From contig NZ_JBAWKA010000001.1 of NCBI RefSeq assembly GCF_043876815.1, positions 434,001 to 498,000 of the forward strand: a stretch of DNA of 64,000 nucleotides. Direction: 5' to 3'. Origin of the DNA: Gaetbulibacter_A sp043876815 (lineage in GTDB: Bacteria > Bacteroidota > Bacteroidia > Flavobacteriales > Flavobacteriaceae). A program made the translations under genes and the position numbers. Of the stretch, positions 18,353-25,490 are shown piece after piece. Below the pieces are notes generated by a model. The model was not told where the DNA came from. It saw only the letters and a program-made list of their open reading frames with translations, and searched no databases. Every line of letters begins with the position of its first letter. The stretch's first letter is position 1.

Positions 18353-18375
18353 CTAGGCACGGATTAGGTTTGCCT

Positions 18376-18389
18376 GCCAACAGGTTGGC
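18376..18389. repeat. Short hairpin between convergent genes
   Basis: GCCAAC-AG-GTTGGC is a perfect 6-bp stem in the 108-bp gap between the convergent genes ending at 18352 and 18461. It could help terminate either transcript but has no T-tract. Confidence 0.3.
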
Positions 18390-18460
18390 GTTAAGGTTTG
18401 GTTATCTCAATTGAATTACCAGATGTTAATTATTGCACGAACTAAAGATCATCAAAATTA

Positions 18461-18904
18461 CTATCCCTCAAAAGTATAAACCGCTTCCTCAATCCCGTCA
18501 TTGTAAAATGATTTTACATATTTAAATCCGTTTTTCACATAAAAAGCATCCAGTTTTAAATCTTCGATCGTTAACCAAAACTTTTGATTTGGAATCCTTT
18601 TTTTTAGATTATCTAACCAAACAGAGCCTAAGTTTTGATGTCTTTTTTCTTCAATAACATAAATAAAACCTAAATACAAAAAGCCTTTGTTAAACCATGC
18701 CTTAGACTCATTTTCGGCATATAACATATCTGGGGGACATTTTGAAAACACCAAACCTCCGGCAATTATTTGATTATTATCAATCAGTAAATAGCCGCTT
18801 GTACTCGCTTTAAAGTTTTTCCAAACTGGCACTATGCTTTCCTGCCAATCTTTTGGGAGTATTTTAAAAAATCCCAGATAATCTGTGCAAGCTTCAAAAG
18901 TCAT
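18461..18904 (-). CDS. GNAT-family N-acetyltransferase
   Basis: 147-aa protein with the layout of a GNAT acyltransferase: a central strand (YLLIDNNQIIAGGLVFSK), then GFIYVIEEKRHQNLGSVWLDNLKKRI, which corresponds to the acetyl-CoA loop (R/QxxGxG/A, here HQNLGS), and a C-terminal AFYVKNGFKYVKSF strand-helix. The substrate is unknown. It starts 22 nt after the PurD-like ATP-grasp gene on the same strand, so the two probably act together on one metabolite. Confidence 0.78.
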   Translation of the reverse strand: MTFEACTDYLGFFKILPKDWQESIVPVWKNFKASTSGYLLIDNNQIIAGGLVFSKCPPDMLYAENESKAWFNKGFLYLGFIYVIEEKRHQNLGSVWLDNLKKRIPNQKFWLTIEDLKLDAFYVKNGFKYVKSFYNDGIEEAVYTFEG

Positions 18905-18926
18905 TTTTAAATGGTGTTAAACTTAT

Positions 18927-20222
18927 TTATAATAAACCCCATGACCAAAGCTTATCGGAATCTTCAGTCCATCGGTCGCCAATGTCTGTGCGGTAATAAG
19001 CGTTATTAATTATGATGTTATTAATTCTATTATACATCATTCTCTGAGCATCTTTCATGGTGTTTCCTGAACCTGTAACTAAAACGGCAATACCTGTGTT
19101 GCCGGTAATTAACCATTCATCATTTACCTTTTTTAAATGCATAGGATGTACACCCTCTTTTCCGTTCTTTTTAATTACCACAACGGCATCTTTTGAAAAC
19201 AAGTCGAATGTTTTTTTATCATCGTAAGGAAATGGAGGTACTACTATAAATGCACCAATTTGAAATCCTTTTTTAACATTCATCTTAAATTGTTTTTTAG
19301 AAGCTAATTTAAAAAACAATTCTCCCAAGGGTTCCATGATGCCATCGCTTTGGATAAAAATTTGAGGATAACCAAATCTGGAGGTAAATTCTAAAGGATA
19401 AATGCCATTTCCGTTTACAATACAATTAATATCGATATGCCCAATATAGTTATGTTTAGAAAGTGTATTTTGAAATTTCAATAAGGTGGCTTCAAAAATC
19501 GGAGAATCTTTTGTCCAAAACATACTAGTTCCCATTTCGCCCGTAGAAACACCCAATTCTTTTGGGAATAGTTTTTTGTGCTCGAAGGTAATATTGATGG
19601 GGTAAATAAATTCATTTCCATTAAAGAATGCGGCAATGGATACCTCAACGCCTTTTACTTTTCGTTGTAATTGAAAGTTTCCAAAATTATTACCCCAGGA
19701 TTTTTCGTAAGCTTTAAGGACACGAATAACATCTAATCCTTCATCATCGTTTCCAACAAAAAGTAATTGTTTAAGCTCTTGGGTTTCGCCACAAGGTTTA
19801 ATTACATAGGTGTTTGGATGAGCTTTAATGTAATGTATGGCATCATTAAATGAGGTGAACTCTTCGGATGGGATAACCTTAATTTTATGTTTTTGGAGTT
19901 CAGACTGCCCAAAATTTCTGTCTAATTCAAGTTTATCTGTGTATTCGGTTCCGCCAATAACAAGTTTTCCTTTACTTCTTAGTTCGCTAGCAATTTTACC
20001 ATAACCGGTATAATCAAAAACAATAATATCGGCCCAATCAATATGCTTCTCCCAATGAGCAACTTTATTTACAAAACCAAAACCGATTTCTTTGGAGGCT
20101 TTATCTTCAATAAACATTTTAACCGCATGACCTTCAGATTTTATCGTATTGATAATATCCAATGATTCGCCCCAACGCGACACAAATAGAAATTTTTTAC
20201 TGTAGGGTTCTTTTGTTTTCAC
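18927..20222 (-). CDS. PurD-like ATP-grasp ligase
   Basis: 431 aa resembling phosphoribosylamine-glycine ligase in fold: an N-terminal Rossmann-like part (FLFVSRWGESLDIINTIKSEGH), then ATP-grasp elements (TYVIKPCGE, LQRKVKGVEVSIAAFFNGNEFI, TGEMGTSMFW, GHIDINCIVNGNGIYPLEFTSRFGYPQ). It is not the normal housekeeping PurD: the N-terminal domain is divergent and no purine gene is adjacent. ATP-grasp enzymes join a carboxylate to an amine or thiol, so the downstream GNAT may acylate the product. A -7 element (20269-20276, minus strand) gives a leader of about 40 nt. Confidence 0.75.
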   Translation of the reverse strand: MKTKEPYSKKFLFVSRWGESLDIINTIKSEGHAVKMFIEDKASKEIGFGFVNKVAHWEKHIDWADIIVFDYTGYGKIASELRSKGKLVIGGTEYTDKLELDRNFGQSELQKHKIKVIPSEEFTSFNDAIHYIKAHPNTYVIKPCGETQELKQLLFVGNDDEGLDVIRVLKAYEKSWGNNFGNFQLQRKVKGVEVSIAAFFNGNEFIYPINITFEHKKLFPKELGVSTGEMGTSMFWTKDSPIFEATLLKFQNTLSKHNYIGHIDINCIVNGNGIYPLEFTSRFGYPQIFIQSDGIMEPLGELFFKLASKKQFKMNVKKGFQIGAFIVVPPFPYDDKKTFDLFSKDAVVVIKKNGKEGVHPMHLKKVNDEWLITGNTGIAVLVTGSGNTMKDAQRMMYNRINNIIINNAYYRTDIGDRWTEDSDKLWSWGLL

Positions 20223-20268
20223 AAGAAATATTTATTTTTTAACTGATTTATGGCATTATTTTCCATAC

Positions 20269-20276
20269 CAAAAGTA
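20269..20276 (-). promoter_or_regulatory. Flavobacterial -7 element for the ATP-grasp/GNAT operon
   Basis: The plus strand reads CAAAAGTA, that is TACTTTTG on the minus strand, an exact TAnnTTTG match about 47 nt upstream of the ATG at 20222. No clear -33 partner. Confidence 0.45.
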
Positions 20277-20382
20277 GATAAATAATTCATCGAAAATACG
20301 TGGGTGAGTAAATAGTTAGCGGTTTAATTACACTATATTTTTAGGTATTCCTTTGGATGGTTTTTAGCTATGAAGTTCTTTT

Positions 20383-20472
20383 GCGTTAGGGATTGAAGCA
20401 TTGTTGGAGCGCCTCAAAGAGCGCGACTGCGAAAAGCCCGACTCCCGCTTTTTTGCGGGAGTAACGCCCTAA
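20383..20472. repeat. Interspersed structured repeat, copy 1
   Basis: A 90-bp element bounded by GCGTTAGGG and TAACGCCCTAA (GCGTTA/TAACGC are reverse complements). Inside are two hairpins: one around GCGCCTC-AAA-GAGCGC and one of 7 bp (CTCCCGC 20442-20448, GCGGGAG 20455-20461). It shares the frame GTTAGGGATTGA, TTTGTTGGAGC-like and GAAAGCCCGAC-like blocks with the copy at 37756-37834. Non-coding, possibly a mobile REP-like element. Confidence 0.75.
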
Positions 20473-20564
20473 AAAAAAAGACCTTTAAAAATGCCTTTGT
20501 TGGATTAATTTAGCTGTTATTTCTTCCTGTACACTAAGCCACATTGAAATTTTTTTTAAAACGC

Positions 20565-20594
20565 TTTGCTGTATTGAAAAATAAATTACATTTG
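20565..20594 (+). promoter_or_regulatory. speA: Promoter for the speA operon (-33 TTTG, -7 TACATTTG)
   Basis: TTTG at 20565-20568 and TACATTTG at 20587-20594 are separated by 18 bp. This is the same architecture as the tRNA-Val promoter at 49603-49632. The start of transcription would be near 20600, giving a leader of about 250 nt. Confidence 0.65.
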
Positions 20595-20599
20595 CCGCA

Positions 20600-20852
20600 C
20601 TTTTAGCTGAACAAATTGAAACCTGTTTCTATGTTCGGGCTTTTGAACATTAGGAAGTCATATTCAAAAGCAGCTTACAGATTAAGTAACCGAATTTTAA
20701 AGCTAACTTCCGCTATTTCAATTCATACTGTTCTTAACAGCTATGGTTTCGTGCCTATAACTAAAAATCAAATTCGTATTTGATTGGTTTTGTTTACCTC
20801 ATTGTTTACTTTTAAGGACAGAACCTAATTTTTAATTTTTTTTTATTACAAT
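20600..20852 (+). ncRNA. Structured 5' leader of the arginine decarboxylase gene (candidate cis-regulatory RNA)
   Basis: Between the promoter and the TTG start are about 250 nt with several stems: GAAAC/GTTTC, ATGTTC (20631-20636) with GAACAT (20645-20650), a longer-range GGAAGT (20653-20658) with ACTTCC (20706-20711), then CTGTT-CTT-AACAG. A poly-T run precedes the start codon. Leaders this long are rare in the window. A polyamine- or arginine-responsive RNA would make sense ahead of speA, but that is inference. Confidence 0.4.
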
Positions 20853-22262
20853 TTGAACACGAAATACTTTGATTTAATAAATCAGACTTTTGATTTTCCT
20901 CAGGAAGAATTTAAGGTCGAAAAAGGCCAATTGCAGTTTCATGATATTGATTTAATGGAACTCACGAAACAGTATGGCGCTCCGCTGAAATTCACTTATT
21001 TACCACAAATATCGAACAACATTAACCGGGCTAATAAATGGTTTAATGATGCCATAAAAAAGTATGGTTACAAGGGACAATACCATTATTGTTATTGTAC
21101 CAAAAGTTCGCATTTTAAGCATGTTCTGGATGAGGCTTTGAAAAATGACATCCATATTGAGACCTCTTCGGCTTTTGATATTGATATTGTTGAACAGTTG
21201 AAGGCTTCAGGAAAAATCACTAATGATACCTATGTTATTAGTAATGGATTTAAACGTGCACAATATATTACCAACATTGCAAGATTAATTAATGGCGGGC
21301 ATAAAAATGCTATTCCGATAATTGATAATTATGAGGAGATCGACCTGTTGTCACAGGAGATAAAAGGAAAATTCAATGTGGGTATCCGGATCGCTTCAGA
21401 AGAAGAGCCTAAGTTTGAATTTTACACCTCCCGACTTGGAATTGGCTATAAAAATATTTTACCGTTTTATAAAAATCAGATTGCGGGTAACAAAAGGGTA
21501 TCGCTTAAAATGCTACACTTTTTTATTAATACCGGTATTCGCGATAACGCCTATTATTGGAACGAACTATTGAAATGTTTGCGTGTTTATACCAGTTTGA
21601 AAAGGATTTGCCCTACGTTGGACAGCCTAAATATTGGTGGCGGTTTTCCAATTAAAAATTCTCTGGCTTTTGAATTTGATTATGAATATATGATTGATGA
21701 AATCATAAACCAGATCCAACTGACTTGTGAGGAGGAAGGTGTAGATGTTCCGAACATATTTACAGAATTTGGTAGTTTTACCGTTGGTGAGAGTGGTGGT
21801 GCCATTTATGAAGTGTTGTACCAAAAACAACAGAATGACCGCGAAAAGTGGAATATGATCAATTCGTCTTTTATTACCACACTTCCGGATACATGGGCTA
21901 TAAACAAACGTTTTATTTTACTGCCAATAAATCGCTGGCAGGAAAGTTATGAGCGTGTACTTTTAGGAGGTTTAACCTGCGATAGTGACGATTACTATAA
22001 CAGTGAACAACATATGAATGCGATTTATTTACCAAAATATCATAAGGATAAGCCGCTGTATATCGGGTTTTTTAATACCGGTGCCTACCAGGAAACCATA
22101 GGTGGTTTTGGGGGTTTACAACACTGTTTAATTCCGTCGCCAAAACATATTTTGATCGATAAGGCCGCTGATGGAACATTAACAACAAAAGTGTTTAGTG
22201 AGCAACAAAAAAGTGAAGACTTGCTTCATATTTTAGGGTATGATACACAGCCAAAACACTGA
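20853..22262 (+). CDS. speA: Arginine decarboxylase (short flavobacterial SpeA-type, fold type III PLP)
   Basis: PLP enzyme converting arginine to agmatine, first step of a polyamine route. 469 aa, shorter than the roughly 630-aa E. coli SpeA but typical for Flavobacteriaceae. Visible parts: GQYHYCYCTKSSHFKHVLDEAL (PLP-Lys region), the glycine-rich phosphate-binding stretch LNIGGGFPI, FTEFGSFTVGESG, and the C-terminal GGLTCDSDD catalytic Cys-Asp segment. The start is TTG at 20853, giving MNTKYFD, which agrees with the usual N-terminus as I know it; no ATG lies nearby in frame. The deoxyhypusine-synthase-like gene follows after 32 nt. No agmatinase gene is in the window. Confidence 0.92.
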   Translation: MNTKYFDLINQTFDFPQEEFKVEKGQLQFHDIDLMELTKQYGAPLKFTYLPQISNNINRANKWFNDAIKKYGYKGQYHYCYCTKSSHFKHVLDEALKNDIHIETSSAFDIDIVEQLKASGKITNDTYVISNGFKRAQYITNIARLINGGHKNAIPIIDNYEEIDLLSQEIKGKFNVGIRIASEEEPKFEFYTSRLGIGYKNILPFYKNQIAGNKRVSLKMLHFFINTGIRDNAYYWNELLKCLRVYTSLKRICPTLDSLNIGGGFPIKNSLAFEFDYEYMIDEIINQIQLTCEEEGVDVPNIFTEFGSFTVGESGGAIYEVLYQKQQNDREKWNMINSSFITTLPDTWAINKRFILLPINRWQESYERVLLGGLTCDSDDYYNSEQHMNAIYLPKYHKDKPLYIGFFNTGAYQETIGGFGGLQHCLIPSPKHILIDKAADGTLTTKVFSEQQKSEDLLHILGYDTQPKH

Positions 22263-22294
22263 TTAATATAAAGTTTTAAAAATTAAAAACGATA

Positions 22295-23269
22295 ATGAGT
22301 ACAAAAGGACCAATCTCTCAATTTATAGAAAAACATTATTTACACTTTAATGCAGCTGCTCTTGTAGACGCTGCTAAGGGTTATGAAGATCAATTAAATA
22401 AAGGCGCTAAAATGCTAGTGTCGTTGGCAGGTGCTATGAGTACCGCTGAATTAGGAAAGAGTTTTGCTGAAATGATTCGTCAGGATAAGGTGCATATTAT
22501 TTCTTGCACCGGAGCGAATCTGGAAGAAGATATCATGAATTTAGTAGCGCACTCACATTATAAACGTGTACCACAGTATCGGGATTTAACACCAAAAGAA
22601 GAGTGGGACCTTTTGGAAAAAGGACTTAATAGGGTTACTGACACCTGTATCCCAGAAGAAGAAGCGTTTCGTCGTTTGCAAAAGCACATATATGCTATTT
22701 GGAAAGATGCTGAAGCCAAGGGTGAGCGTTATTTACCGCATGAATACATGTATAAAATGTTACTTTCCGGTGTTCTGGAGGAATATTATGAGATTGATAT
22801 TAAGGATTCCTGGATGTACGCCGCAGCAGAAAAAAACCTACCCATTGTTTGTCCCGGTTGGGAAGACAGTACCATGGGTAATATTTTTGCCAGTTATGTT
22901 GTGAAAGGAGAGCTGAAGGCCAGCACGATGAAATCAGGAATTGAATACATGACTTTTCTTGCTGATTGGTACACCGATAATTCGGAGAAGGGGATTGGGT
23001 TTTTTCAGATTGGTGGTGGTATTGCCGGTGATTTTCCAATTTGTGTAGTGCCGATGTTGTACCAAGACCTGGAGCGTACAGACACCCCTTTCTGGAGTTA
23101 TTTTTGTCAGATTAGTGATTCTACAACGAGCTACGGATCATATTCTGGAGCAGTACCCAACGAGAAAATAACCTGGGGAAAATTAGATATTGATACTCCA
23201 AAATTTATTGTAGAAAGTGATGCCACTATTGTTGCGCCATTAATTTTTGCTTATCTTTTGGGCATGTAA
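22295..23269 (+). CDS. Deoxyhypusine synthase-family enzyme (bacterial, probably polyamine synthesis)
   Basis: NAD-dependent family that transfers an aminobutyl group from spermidine. Eukaryotic members modify eIF5A, which bacteria lack, so bacterial homologues are thought to act on small amines to make polyamines such as homospermidine or spermidine. 324 aa with the family blocks MLVSLAGAMSTAELGKSFAEMI, IISCTGANLEEDI, PIVCPGWEDSTMGN, and the active-site Lys in NEKITWGKLDID (K296), so it should be active. It is paired with arginine decarboxylase in one operon, which points to agmatine or putrescine as substrate. Confidence 0.9.
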   Translation: MSTKGPISQFIEKHYLHFNAAALVDAAKGYEDQLNKGAKMLVSLAGAMSTAELGKSFAEMIRQDKVHIISCTGANLEEDIMNLVAHSHYKRVPQYRDLTPKEEWDLLEKGLNRVTDTCIPEEEAFRRLQKHIYAIWKDAEAKGERYLPHEYMYKMLLSGVLEEYYEIDIKDSWMYAAAEKNLPIVCPGWEDSTMGNIFASYVVKGELKASTMKSGIEYMTFLADWYTDNSEKGIGFFQIGGGIAGDFPICVVPMLYQDLERTDTPFWSYFCQISDSTTSYGSYSGAVPNEKITWGKLDIDTPKFIVESDATIVAPLIFAYLLGM

Positions 23270-23302
23270 ATTAAAGCTATAAAGAAATTTAAATCCACTA
23301 TA

Positions 23303-23647
23303 ATGAAAAATAAAAATGATAACCGTAAGCGTGTCATTGTAGATTTTAAAAAATTAACCCCGGAAATTTTGGCTATGTTAGTTGAGAAATATCCTGATGG
23401 TTATGACGACGATCAGATTATTTCATTCCGAAATCAGCATAACGAAATTATTGAAGCTGTTGAAGTAAATACGGAAGACACAAAATATTTAGTAAAAGTG
23501 AGTACCAAGCTTGCCGTTACTATGGAAAACTACGATGAAGATGATTATGAAGATTTTGACACGGATGATCCGGAAGCAGTTCAGGATCCTGAGATTCTGG
23601 ATGAAGACTTGGATGATGATGATGACAACGAAGACGATAACGATTAA
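23303..23647 (+). CDS. Small acidic protein of unknown function
   Basis: 114 aa. The N-terminal two thirds (about 1-75) look folded (RVIVDFKKLTPEILAMLVEKYPDGYDDDQII). The C-terminal 40 residues are almost all Asp/Glu and are probably disordered. It lies 33 nt after the deoxyhypusine synthase-like gene and 16 nt before another small ORF, so it may belong to the polyamine operon. An acidic tail might bind cations or polyamines, but that is speculation. I recognise no family. Confidence 0.75.
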   Translation: MKNKNDNRKRVIVDFKKLTPEILAMLVEKYPDGYDDDQIISFRNQHNEIIEAVEVNTEDTKYLVKVSTKLAVTMENYDEDDYEDFDTDDPEAVQDPEILDEDLDDDDDNEDDND

Positions 23648-23663
23648 CCAATTATAAAGAACC

Positions 23664-23888
23664 ATGAGAACAGCTGTTTTTAAATCCTACAAAAACGGTT
23701 ATTTTACGTTTTGGTTTGAAAATGGCGAGGAGTTAGCTTTTGAAGAAGTACATCCACGCGTTTTAAAGCAATACGATTTAAAAAACGATAAAAGTCTAAT
23801 TGACACAGATTTCCGAATAACGTTTGTTGAAGACGATTCAGACGACGAGGTTATTTACCGCGTTGAGAGTTTAAAACCGATAGAATAA
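23664..23888 (+). CDS. Small conserved-looking hypothetical protein
   Basis: 74 aa, no signal peptide or membrane segment. The sequence (TAVFKSYKNGYFTFWFENGEELAFEEVHPRVL) suggests a compact beta-rich fold. Last gene of the speA cluster, 16 nt after the acidic protein; its codon use looks like that of its neighbours. Function unknown. Confidence 0.7.
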   Translation: MRTAVFKSYKNGYFTFWFENGEELAFEEVHPRVLKQYDLKNDKSLIDTDFRITFVEDDSDDEVIYRVESLKPIE

Positions 23889-23899
23889 AATTTTAGAAA

Positions 23900-23914
23900 C
23901 ACCGCTTTTCGGTG
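23900..23914. terminator. Possible bidirectional terminator
   Basis: CACCG-CTTTT-CGGTG with flanking A/T runs, 12 nt after the stop at 23888 and between convergent genes. The 5-bp stem is short, so this is only a candidate. Confidence 0.3.
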
Positions 23915-23976
23915 AAAATCTATTTGCGGTTGCGTCATATTATTGACTCTTTTTACTCGGCAATAACGATTCAGAG

Positions 23977-25380
23977 TTAGCTCAGGAAATTAGTTGTTTG
24001 GTGCTTTTTTATAAAAAGTTCCCAAAGGAAAACCCCGTACACAATACTGTACTCTAAGGTGATAACGATAAGATTCTCAGATTTATCGGACGTATCAACG
24101 TGGAGGTATGCTAGGTAACTGAGGATAATGACACCGCTCCACACTAACGGAAATTTAAACCCCGTAAAAACACTTAAAATGAGCAGTGTTGCAATATACC
24201 ATGGATGCACAGTGGTTGCAGTAAAATAGTAAAAGGACAAAGCCAAAAGCATCGTGGTAATGAGTTGTAAAATGTTTTTGTTCTTCCTAAAAATAGCTAA
24301 TACTGCCACAACTAAAAACACAATGATCGCGATCCATTTTCCGATAGTGGCAATTTCATTATACCCGCGAAAGCCATAACCAATGGCTCTAGCGATGTAG
24401 TACAAGCTTGCGTTGAATTCAAATTTCTGAAACCACAATCCAATGGTTTGGGTGTAATTTTCAATAAAGGTAGCCGAGTAGAATGGTGTAAATAATCCAA
24501 GGATAATTATTCCAATTATAATATAGAATGTTAGTAAATTTTTTATTCCAAGGAAACTAAAAGATCTTCTTTTATCATTATCGTTAGAGGCTGTGAACCA
24601 TTGAAAAAACAGAGGTAAGAATAATAGCGGAATTAATTTAACTGAAACAGATGCGGCTAAGGGTATGGCTGCAAGTCTCCATTTACCAATGTGAAGTAAG
24701 TACAAACTCCACATTAAAAAGAAGATCATTAGGCCTTCAAAATGTAAATTACCGGTTAGTTCAATAATAATAAACGGATTCAGTATATACCAAAATATTA
24801 GGTAATCCGGTTTACCTAAAAGAGTTAATAATTTTTTCCCAAAATATAAGGTTCCAAAATCGGCTGCGATAAGGATGATACGGAGTACGAATACAGAACC
24901 CAAAATACTTTTGTTAGCCAACATAGCTGCTATTAAAAAGCACAATTGATTCAAGGGTGGATAATTGGAGTAATGACTAGCGTTTAAAGCACCCATGCCC
25001 TGGTACAGGTTTTCAGCCTGCGATACCGGGTAAGCGCCACCAGACATAAAGCTTTCTACGGTTTGTATATACGGGTTAAAACCTTCCAAAATAATTCTGC
25101 CGTCCCAAATAAAACGATAGAAATCCTGAGATAAATTAGGGATGCTTAATAAAAAAACAGCCCGAAAACTAAAAGCCAACCAGGTTAAGAGTTTTGGATT
25201 AGATTTTAGTTTTTGAACGAGAATGTAAAAGAAACCGAATAGGGCGGCATATAGACTTACAAGTTTTAAATACTCAGTACGTTGTAAATCATAGGCAAAG
25301 ATCCAATAGCAAACAGCACTAAAAATTATCAGCAAAACTACGGAGCTTTTAAATTTATTGAGCGAATTAATTATAGGCAT
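23977..25380 (-). CDS. Polytopic membrane glycosyltransferase (mannosyltransferase-like)
   Basis: 467 aa with about ten to twelve hydrophobic helices. The first large loop holds the acidic motif SQDFYRFIWDGRIILEGFNPY, typical of GT-C polyprenyl-phosphate-sugar mannosyltransferases (MptB/PIG-M-like), and a late TTVHPWY motif is also family-like. It would use a lipid-linked sugar donor at the membrane. A -7 element (25385-25392, minus strand) lies so close to the start codon that the mRNA may be leaderless. It is divergent from the GGT-family gene. The acceptor is unknown. Confidence 0.8.
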   Translation of the reverse strand: MPIINSLNKFKSSVVLLIIFSAVCYWIFAYDLQRTEYLKLVSLYAALFGFFYILVQKLKSNPKLLTWLAFSFRAVFLLSIPNLSQDFYRFIWDGRIILEGFNPYIQTVESFMSGGAYPVSQAENLYQGMGALNASHYSNYPPLNQLCFLIAAMLANKSILGSVFVLRIILIAADFGTLYFGKKLLTLLGKPDYLIFWYILNPFIIIELTGNLHFEGLMIFFLMWSLYLLHIGKWRLAAIPLAASVSVKLIPLLFLPLFFQWFTASNDNDKRRSFSFLGIKNLLTFYIIIGIIILGLFTPFYSATFIENYTQTIGLWFQKFEFNASLYYIARAIGYGFRGYNEIATIGKWIAIIVFLVVAVLAIFRKNKNILQLITTMLLALSFYYFTATTVHPWYIATLLILSVFTGFKFPLVWSGVIILSYLAYLHVDTSDKSENLIVITLEYSIVYGVFLWELFIKKHQTTNFLS

Positions 25381-25384
25381 AATT

Positions 25385-25392
25385 CAAAGATA
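25385..25392 (-). promoter_or_regulatory. -7 element for a possibly leaderless mRNA
   Basis: CAAAGATA on the plus strand is TATCTTTG on the minus strand, an exact consensus match. It ends only 4 nt before the start codon at 25380, so transcription should begin at or next to the ATG. Confidence 0.45.
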
Positions 25393-25490
25393 CATCAATT
25401 TGAAGTTGAAAAAGTGTTCCATTGGTTAGAGTGTGTTTCAAAAACAGTAACTTAGTAAACTAGGTACTTAATATATCAAAACTACCCACT

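Larger units (their letters stand above)
20223..20852. other. Large divergent intergenic region upstream of speA
   Basis: 630 bp without a gene. From left to right: a minus-strand -7 element for the ATP-grasp gene (20269-20276), a structured 90-bp interspersed repeat (20383-20472), a -33/-7 promoter (20565-20594), and a leader of about 250 nt with several hairpins ahead of the arginine decarboxylase. Confidence 0.7.

Noticed and set aside
15727..20830. The 15-mer GGACAGAACCTAATT occurs at 15727-15741 and 20816-20830, both just upstream of start codons.
   Set aside because: One or two 15-mer matches are expected by chance in 64 kb, more in AT-rich DNA; the flanks do not match and the two genes are unrelated.
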